NCBI GenBank assembly: GCA_937891045.1
Contig: CALBEV010000039.1
Coordinates: forward strand, 1 to 6,788
Length of the DNA stretch: 6,788 bases
Direction: 5' to 3'
From: an uncultured Burkholderiales bacterium
GTDB taxonomy: Bacteria; Pseudomonadota; Gammaproteobacteria; Burkholderiales; Burkholderiaceae
How positions within the stretch are numbered: the stretch's first letter is position 1; each line of letters begins with the position of its first letter. Shown one piece after another: positions 1-6,788 of this stretch. Made by a program: the position numbers and the translations under genes. The notes under the pieces are model-generated. The model worked only from the letters and a program-made list of their open reading frames with translations, ran no database searches and was not told where the DNA came from.

Positions 1-1
1 G

Positions 2-427
2 TGTCAAATGACCTATGACGCCATGTGGCACGGCATTGTGAAAGTCAAACCCGGTGCCCATTTGGGCGACATTGGCCATGCCATTCAGGTGTTTGCCGAA
101 GGATTGGGTTTTTCCATCGTGCGCGAGTTTTGCGGCCACGGCATCGGCCAAGTGTTTCACGAAGAGCCCCAAGTTTTGCACTACGGCAAACCCGGCACCT
201 TGGAAGAACTCAAAGCAGGCATGGTGTTTACCATCGAACCCATGGTCAATGCGGGCAAGCGCGACATCAAGGAAATGAACGACGGCTGGACCATCATCAC
301 CCGCGACCATTCCTTGTCGGCCCAATGGGAACACACCGTCTTGGTGACCCCGACTGGCTACGAAGTGCTCACCCTCTCCGACGGCAGCCCACCCCTGCCC
401 TCGTTCGTCAAAACCACCAAGTGTTGA
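2..427 (+). CDS. map: Methionine aminopeptidase type I, C-terminal part (5' end outside window)
   Basis: This cytosolic metalloprotease removes the initiator methionine from nascent proteins after deformylation. Only the C-terminal part is present: the frame is open from base 2 (Cys-Gln before the first Met at base 8) to TGA at 425-427, about 141 codons against roughly 260-270 for the family. Three of the five metal ligands are visible: the His of CGHGIG (codon at 137-139), the Glu of FTIEPM (236-238) and the Glu of QWEHT (329-331). The second conserved His lies in FHEEPQVLHY. The two Asp ligands should lie beyond the left edge. The order and spacing match Escherichia coli Map closely, and no zinc-finger extension can be judged. 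The stop lies 4 bases before the glnD start, so the two are probably cotranscribed. The Met at base 8 is not the true start. The identification is very secure. Confidence 0.97.
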   Translation, partial: CQMTYDAMWHGIVKVKPGAHLGDIGHAIQVFAEGLGFSIVREFCGHGIGQVFHEEPQVLHYGKPGTLEELKAGMVFTIEPMVNAGKRDIKEMNDGWTIITRDHSLSAQWEHTVLVTPTGYEVLTLSDGSPPLPSFVKTTKC

Positions 428-431
428 ACTG

Positions 432-3044
432 GTGAACCCCGCAACAGCGCCTTTTCGGCAAGAAAAAACCGACTTGTTGGCGCAGTGCGCCCAATTGCAA
501 AGCCTGAAACTCGCGCACCGGGTGCATGGGCACTTGCAGCGCTTAAGCAACTTGTGCGATGCGCATTTGCAAACCTTGTGGCAAGAAGCCGGTATGCCCG
601 CCCACGCTTGTTTGGTGGCCGTGGGGGGCTTTGGCCGAGGTGCTTTGTTCCCTTATTCCGATATCGATGTGCTGGTCTTGTTGCCCGCCCATGTCTCGGT
701 GGATGAAGACGATGCCATAAAGTCCAAAGTGGAACAGTTCATCGGCAGTTGCTGGGACGCGGGTTTGGAAATTGGCTCGAGTGTGCGCAACCTGACCGAA
801 TGCCTGAGCGAGGCGGCCAAAGACATCACGGTGCAAACCGCCATGTTGGAGTCGCGCCCCGTGGTGGGTGATCCAGCCTTGTTTGCGCAATTCAGCGAAG
901 CCTTCAAAGCGCAAATGGAAGCACGCGCCTTCTTCACCGGCAAAACGCTGGAAATGCAGCAGCGGCACAGCAAATTCGAGAACACGCCTTACGCCTTGGA
1001 ACCCAATTGCAAAGAGTCGCCGGGCGGCCTGCGCGACCTGCACATGCTGTTGTGGTTGGCCAAAGCCAGCGGCTTGGGGGCCACTTGGAAAGACTTGGCC
1101 GCCAAGGGCATGATCACCGAACTGGAATGGCGCCAATTGCAGCGCAACGAAGATGTGTTGTCCCTCATCCGTTGGCGGCTGCATTGGTTGGCCAAGCGGC
1201 GTGAAGACCGCTTGGTGTTTGACCTGCAGACCGCTGTGGCACAAGACCTGGGACTGTCAGCCTCGAAAGACGGCTCACCGCATCCCCGCAAAGACAGTGA
1301 AGCCTTGATGAAGGAGTATTACTGGGCAGCCAAAGCGGTCAGCCAGCTGAATCAAATCCTGCACCTGAACATCGAAGACTGGTTGTTCCAGCAAGCCCAG
1401 GCCCATCCACCCCAAGTGCTGAATGAGCGGTTTTTGGACAAATCGGGCATGTTGGAGGTGGTGGATGATGGCCTGTACCAACGCCACCCCGAAGCGATTC
1501 TGGAAACGTTTTTGCTCTACCAAGAAACCGTGGGCATCAAAGGTTTGTCAGCCCGCACCTTGCGAGCGCTCTACAACGCCCGGGGTTTGATGGACGCGGG
1601 GTTCCGGCGCAACCCGGTCAACCGCGACATGTTCATGCGGATTTTGAAGTCGCCACAAGGCATCACCCATGCCATGCGCTTGATGAACCAAACCTCGGTG
1701 CTGGGCCGTTACTTGTGGGTGTTTCGCCGCATCGTTGGGCAAATGCAGCACGACTTGTTCCATGTATACACGGTGGATCAGCACATCCTGATGGTGCTGC
1801 GCAATGTGCGGCGTTTTTTCATCGTCGAACACTCCCACGAGTACCCGTTTTGCTCGCAGTTGGCCGCTGGTTGGGACCAGCCTTGGATTTTGTATGTGGC
1901 CGCCTTGTTTCACGACATCGCCAAAGGCCGTGGCGGTGACCATTCCGATTTGGGTGCCCATGAGGTTCGCGTCTTTTGCAAACAGCACGGCATTGCCAAA
2001 GCCGATCAGCAGTTGATTGAATTTTTGGTGCGCGAACACCTGACCATGAGCCACGTGGCACAAAAGCAAGACCTGAGCGACCCCGACGTGGTGCAGGCCT
2101 TTGCCAAGCGCGTGGGCAATGAACGCTATTTGCGAGCGCTCTACCTCCTGACCGTGGCCGATATCCGAGGCACCAGCCCCAAGGTGTGGAACGCTTGGAA
2201 AGGCAAGTTGCTCGAAGACCTGTACAAAACCACCGCAGCAGTGCTGGGCGGTCAAGCCCACGACCCGGATGCCTTGGTGGAAATGCGCAAGCGCGATGCC
2301 TTGGAAACCCTGAACCTGTACGCCATGCCTTTCGAATCGCACAAAGCCTTGTGGGAAACGCTGGACGTGGGCTATTTCATGCGCCACGAAGCGGCGGACA
2401 TTGCTTGGCACACACGCCAGTTGTCGCGCCCTTTGGCCTTGGCCAAAGCCGAAGGCAAGCCGCCCGGCGTGACCGTGAAAGCCCGGCTATCCCCCTTGGG
2501 CGAGGGTTTGCAAGTGATGGTCTACACGCCTGATCAAACGGACTTGTTCGCTCGCATCTGTGGCTATTTCGACCAGGCCGGTTTCAGCATCTTGGACGCC
2601 AAAATCCACACCGCCCGCAACGGTTACGCCTTGGATACGTTCCAAGTGGTGACCCCGATGTTGAATGCCCACTACCGTGAACTCACCAACATGGTGGAAA
2701 ACGATTTGAAAAACACCGTCGAGCAAGGCGGCCCCTTGCCCAAAGCCGGGCGCGGCAGGGTGTCTCGGCGTGTGAAAAGCTTTCCTGTGGCACCGCGTGT
2801 GCGCTTGCAGCCGGATGAAAAAGCCCAGCGTTGGCTGTTGTCCATTTCGGCCAGTGACCGCGTCGGCCTGTTGTATGGCGTGGCGCAGGTGCTGGCCCAC
2901 CACCAGATCAACGTCTTGTTGGCCAAGATCAGCACCTTGGGTGAGCGCGTGGAAGACACGTTTTTGATCGATGGCGCGGCCTTGCAACAAAATAAAGCGC
3001 AGTTGGAAATCGAAACCGAGTTGTTGGCAGCCTTGCAGGCTTGA
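432..3044 (+). CDS. glnD: Bifunctional [protein-PII] uridylyltransferase / uridylyl-removing enzyme
   Basis: GlnD senses glutamine and adds UMP to, or removes it from, the PII proteins GlnB/GlnK, which in turn control glutamine synthetase and nitrogen gene expression. The 870-residue protein has the usual length and domain order. The N-terminal nucleotidyltransferase contains VAVGGFGRG followed by PYSDID, with catalytic Asp77 and Asp79 (codons at 660-668). A helical linker carries KESPGGLRDL. The HD hydrolase domain has His451, His494-Asp495 (within FHDIAKGRGGDHS) and Asp577. Two C-terminal ACT domains, which bind glutamine, start near residues 693 and 801. The start is GTG, 4 bases after the map stop, with no clear Shine-Dalgarno sequence, so translation may depend on coupling to map. 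The next in-frame ATG is codon 55, just before the catalytic motif. One oddity is Ala71 where the family usually has Glu (GRGEL). The stop is TGA at 3042-3044. Confidence 0.97.
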   Translation: MNPATAPFRQEKTDLLAQCAQLQSLKLAHRVHGHLQRLSNLCDAHLQTLWQEAGMPAHACLVAVGGFGRGALFPYSDIDVLVLLPAHVSVDEDDAIKSKVEQFIGSCWDAGLEIGSSVRNLTECLSEAAKDITVQTAMLESRPVVGDPALFAQFSEAFKAQMEARAFFTGKTLEMQQRHSKFENTPYALEPNCKESPGGLRDLHMLLWLAKASGLGATWKDLAAKGMITELEWRQLQRNEDVLSLIRWRLHWLAKRREDRLVFDLQTAVAQDLGLSASKDGSPHPRKDSEALMKEYYWAAKAVSQLNQILHLNIEDWLFQQAQAHPPQVLNERFLDKSGMLEVVDDGLYQRHPEAILETFLLYQETVGIKGLSARTLRALYNARGLMDAGFRRNPVNRDMFMRILKSPQGITHAMRLMNQTSVLGRYLWVFRRIVGQMQHDLFHVYTVDQHILMVLRNVRRFFIVEHSHEYPFCSQLAAGWDQPWILYVAALFHDIAKGRGGDHSDLGAHEVRVFCKQHGIAKADQQLIEFLVREHLTMSHVAQKQDLSDPDVVQAFAKRVGNERYLRALYLLTVADIRGTSPKVWNAWKGKLLEDLYKTTAAVLGGQAHDPDALVEMRKRDALETLNLYAMPFESHKALWETLDVGYFMRHEAADIAWHTRQLSRPLALAKAEGKPPGVTVKARLSPLGEGLQVMVYTPDQTDLFARICGYFDQAGFSILDAKIHTARNGYALDTFQVVTPMLNAHYRELTNMVENDLKNTVEQGGPLPKAGRGRVSRRVKSFPVAPRVRLQPDEKAQRWLLSISASDRVGLLYGVAQVLAHHQINVLLAKISTLGERVEDTFLIDGAALQQNKAQLEIETELLAALQA

Positions 3045-3062
3045 ATTCAAACGCAGCCCAAG
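3045..3062. other. Convergent intergenic gap between glnD and def
   Basis: Only 18 bases separate the glnD stop (+ strand) from the original def stop (- strand). I see no stem-loop with a T-run in it, so no intrinsic terminator sits between the converging transcripts. Termination must occur inside the opposing gene, by Rho, or by collision. Confidence 0.7.
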
Positions 3063-3599
3063 TCAATCGTCGGCGTCGTCCAAGCCCGGAAACAGCACCT
3101 CGGTGTAGCCAAAGCGGGAGAAATCCCGCACCCGCATCGGGTACAGCACGCCCATCAGGTGGTCGCATTAGTGTTGCACCACCCGGGCGTGAAAGCCCTC
3201 CACCGTGCGGTAGATGGGCTGGCCCTTTGGATCGAAACCTTGATACCGCAAGTGCGTGTAACGCGGCACCATGCCGCGCAAACCGGGCACCGACAAACAG
3301 CCTTCCCAGCCCTCTTCTTGATCTTCACCCAGCGGCGTGAGCACCGGGTTGATGAGCACGGTGTAGGGCACCACCGGTGCATCGGGGTAGCGCGGGTTGA
3401 CCTCGCCCGAACCAAACACCACCACTTGCAAATCGACGCCAATTTGCGGGGCGGCCAAACCCGCGCCGTTGGCCGCGACCATGGTGTCGTTCAGGTCTTG
3501 CAGCAATGCTTGTAGCGTTGGCGTGTTGAATTGCGTCACCGGTTGCGCCACTCGCAGCAGGCGCTCGTCGCCCATTTTCAAAATCTCGCGGATCGCCAT
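3063..3599 (-). pseudogene. def: Peptide deformylase, interrupted by an in-frame TAA at the catalytic Glu codon
   Basis: Peptide deformylase removes the formyl group from N-formyl-Met of new proteins. The ATG is at 3597-3599 ([15 protein letters not shown]). Motif 1 is GAGLAAPQ (residues 45-52) and motif 2 is EGCLS with metal ligand Cys101. Motif 3 should read HECDH, but here it is His143, stop, Cys145, Asp146, His147. The TAA occupies 3168-3170, so the open part is 143 residues (3168-3599). The same frame continues for 34 codons ([16 protein letters not shown], then a tail ending in GLDDADD) to TGA at 3063-3065, giving 178 codons, the normal family length. The frame is identical on both sides, so this is a substitution (GAA to TAA), not an indel. 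The product would lack the catalytic base and the last metal ligand and should be inactive. The start lies 3 bases after the ligA stop, implying coupled translation. Burkholderiales commonly carry a second def beside fmt, which could make loss tolerable. A sequencing error is the main alternative. Confidence 0.88.
3168..3170 (-). other. Premature TAA replacing the catalytic Glu codon of def
   Basis: The codon between His143 and Cys145 of the deformylase frame is TAA on the - strand (TTA on +). In the HExxH motif this residue is the catalytic glutamate, normally GAA or GAG. One G-to-T transversion from GAA (C-to-A on the + strand) is enough. TAA also ends the neighbouring ligA and zipA genes, so it is an ordinary stop in this genome. 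Confidence 0.92.
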
Positions 3600-3602
3600 G
3601 GC

Positions 3603-5705
<2,103 letters not shown>

Positions 5706-6758
5706 TTAACTGAACAAGCGTCGCGCTTGCAAAGAACCCGCAGACAGGTCGCGGGCGGCCAAGGCGTCGTAGAGGCTGCGCAAGTCATGGTCGATCATCT
5801 GGATGCCTGCCTCGGTCAAGACCTGGCCATTGTCATCCGTGATCAATCCGTCCATGGCCTGCGCCAGGTTTTGCGCGGCTTCGCACAAGCGCGAAAAAGC
5901 TTGTTCGGATTGGGCCACCTGCGGCACATCCAAGCTCAGGCTGACGCTGCGCAAGGCCGCTTGGTTCGGGTCTTCGGCCATGGCGGCGCGGGCATCGAAA
6001 GTCAACACCAGCACGGGTGGCAAGCCTGGGGTGGCCGCTGGCACCACCATGCGCCCGGGTATGACGCCGGGGACAAAGCCAATCCGCGCGGCTTGTTGTT
6101 GCACATAGCCCGGGCTCCACGCGGCTTTGCGTGAGGCCAAGGTGAAACCCAGTTGGGCATCGTGGGCACTGGCGAAATGATCAAGCTCGCGGGCTTGGGC
6201 CACCACTTCGTTCATGTCGGGGAATTCGGGCGTGGCCGAAAACACCTCAGCAAAAGCCTGTGTTTTCACCACAAATTCAGAGAACTCGATGTCGTTCAAA
6301 GGGCCTTGGCGGTTGGCCACTTGCATACCAGCTTGGAAGGCGCTGTAGTAGCGCTGGGTTTGCAGGGCTTCCCACTCGCCGCTGTCGGCGTTCAGGCCTT
6401 CAACCAAAAACAATTTGTTGCCCACACGTCGAATGGGCGGCAGCGCAGCGATGGCGGCTTCGCCAGAAACAGGGCTGTCGAGTTCCATGGTGGCAATCAC
6501 ATCGATCAAAGCATCGAGTTGCGATCGCGCATCCAGGTGCGGTAATTCATGCGGCATGCCCGGGAAAGCGTGGCCTGTTTGCAGGTCGTCGCCCAACTCA
6601 GCGCTGGGTTCGGCCACCAAGGCGTCCAATTCTTCCTGGGACACCAAGGGCTCGGCTTGTTTGGGTTGGCTTTGACGCGAGGTCCAGGTGCTGTGGGCGA
6701 CCACCACCACCAAGACCAAGCCGCCTGCCACGGCCAGCCAAAGCTGCAAGTTGCTCAT
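5706..6758 (-). CDS. zipA: Cell division protein ZipA (FtsZ membrane tether), betaproteobacterial type
   Basis: ZipA anchors the FtsZ ring to the inner membrane early in division. The 350-residue protein begins with a single hydrophobic segment (about residues 5-22, LWLAVAGGLVLVVVVAH). An acidic, Gln/Glu-rich stretch follows to about residue 78, and a long soluble region fills the rest. The last roughly 100 residues (from VLVLTFD near 249) match the ZipA C-terminal FtsZ-binding fold in outline: strand, SLSLDVPQV, a long helix with AAQNLAQAMDGLITDDNGQ, then a final helix. The E. coli counterpart there is the segment with MQVPS, AQHIADEVGG and VLDDQ. The flexible Pro/Gln linker of E. coli ZipA is much shorter here, and the folded part is longer (from about residue 80). 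The ATG overlaps the upstream gene's stop (ATGA), which implies translational coupling, and the TAA stop lies 15 bases before ligA. Such distant homologues are sometimes labelled FtsZ by automatic pipelines; nothing here resembles the FtsZ GTPase. Confidence 0.88.
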   Translation of the reverse strand: MSNLQLWLAVAGGLVLVVVVAHSTWTSRQSQPKQAEPLVSQEELDALVAEPSAELGDDLQTGHAFPGMPHELPHLDARSQLDALIDVIATMELDSPVSGEAAIAALPPIRRVGNKLFLVEGLNADSGEWEALQTQRYYSAFQAGMQVANRQGPLNDIEFSEFVVKTQAFAEVFSATPEFPDMNEVVAQARELDHFASAHDAQLGFTLASRKAAWSPGYVQQQAARIGFVPGVIPGRMVVPAATPGLPPVLVLTFDARAAMAEDPNQAALRSVSLSLDVPQVAQSEQAFSRLCEAAQNLAQAMDGLITDDNGQVLTEAGIQMIDHDLRSLYDALAARDLSAGSLQARRLFS

Positions 6759-6788
6759 GCGGGCTCAACCAAACTGGCAGCGGCTTCC
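6755..6788 (-). CDS. C-terminal tail of an upstream gene, possibly SMC chromosome segregation protein (5' part outside window)
   Basis: Reading the - strand in from the right edge, one frame gives EAAASLVEPA and then TGA at 6755-6757, which overlaps the zipA ATG at 6756-6758 as ATGA. This four-base stop/start overlap is typical of tightly packed operons and supports a real gene end. Ten codons are too few to identify a family. The SMC suggestion rests on my recollection that smc lies directly upstream of zipA-ligA in many Burkholderiales, and on the acidic, alanine-rich tail. It is inference from context only. Confidence 0.5.
   Translation of the reverse strand, partial: EAAASLVEPA

Noticed and set aside
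1560..2144. A 15-base direct repeat (TTGCGAGCGCTCTAC) at 1560-1574 and 2130-2144 in glnD
   Set aside because: Both copies encode the peptide LRALY in the same frame, so shared coding explains them. They lack flanking similarity or signs of a mobile element.
1548..2411. A 287-codon open frame on the - strand inside glnD, and a similar one at 543-1244
   Set aside because: Both are antisense shadows of well-conserved GlnD domains. Their products are His/Gln/Val-rich with no known motif.
3168..3170. Genetic recoding of TAA as glutamate, restoring an intact deformylase
   Set aside because: TAA as Glu is known in some ciliates but I know of no bacterial case. Here TAA also ends ligA and zipA at the expected family lengths, so it acts as a normal stop.
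3041..3340. A + strand frame of 99 codons starting at the glnD stop
   Set aside because: It lies antisense to the conserved C-terminal half of def, and its Arg/Pro/Ser-rich product looks like an antisense shadow.
3063..3599. Frameshift as the cause of the def truncation
   Set aside because: The frame before and after the TAA is the same and motif spacing (HxxxH) is preserved, so no insertion or deletion is involved.

Overview
The window carries six genes, all familiar housekeeping families, on chromosome-like DNA that is moderately GC-rich. Protein similarity (the GlnD and NAD-ligase wording, a divergent ZipA, a peptide deformylase next to ligA) and gene order suggest a betaproteobacterium of the order Burkholderiales, most likely a Comamonadaceae relative. 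This is a judgement from remembered families, not from a database search. I see no mobile element, CRISPR array, tRNA, rRNA or origin, and no gene-free stretch longer than about 30 bases.

The left half is read on the + strand. The C-terminal half of methionine aminopeptidase (map) runs off the left edge and is followed after 4 bases by a complete glnD, the uridylyltransferase/uridylyl-removing sensor of nitrogen status. The right half is read on the - strand as one tightly packed, probably single transcript. In transcription order it holds the last ten codons of an upstream gene (probably smc, by context), zipA (FtsZ membrane tether), ligA (NAD-dependent DNA ligase) and def (peptide deformylase). 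The two blocks converge with only 18 bases between the glnD stop and the original def stop.

The one real surprise is def. Its reading frame is intact from the start to residue 143, the first histidine of the metal-binding HExxH motif. It then meets a TAA exactly where the catalytic glutamate codon should be, and continues in the same frame for 34 more codons of recognisable deformylase sequence to a normal stop. A single G-to-T change (GAA to TAA, gene strand) explains this. The gene is therefore a one-mutation pseudogene, or the base is a sequencing/assembly error. The truncated product would lack the catalytic Glu and the third metal ligand.

Functionally, map and def both belong to N-terminal protein maturation (deformylation, then Met removal) but lie here in two unrelated transcripts. 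zipA, ligA and the probable smc form a chromosome maintenance/division cluster. I found no evidence of a previously undescribed multi-gene system.
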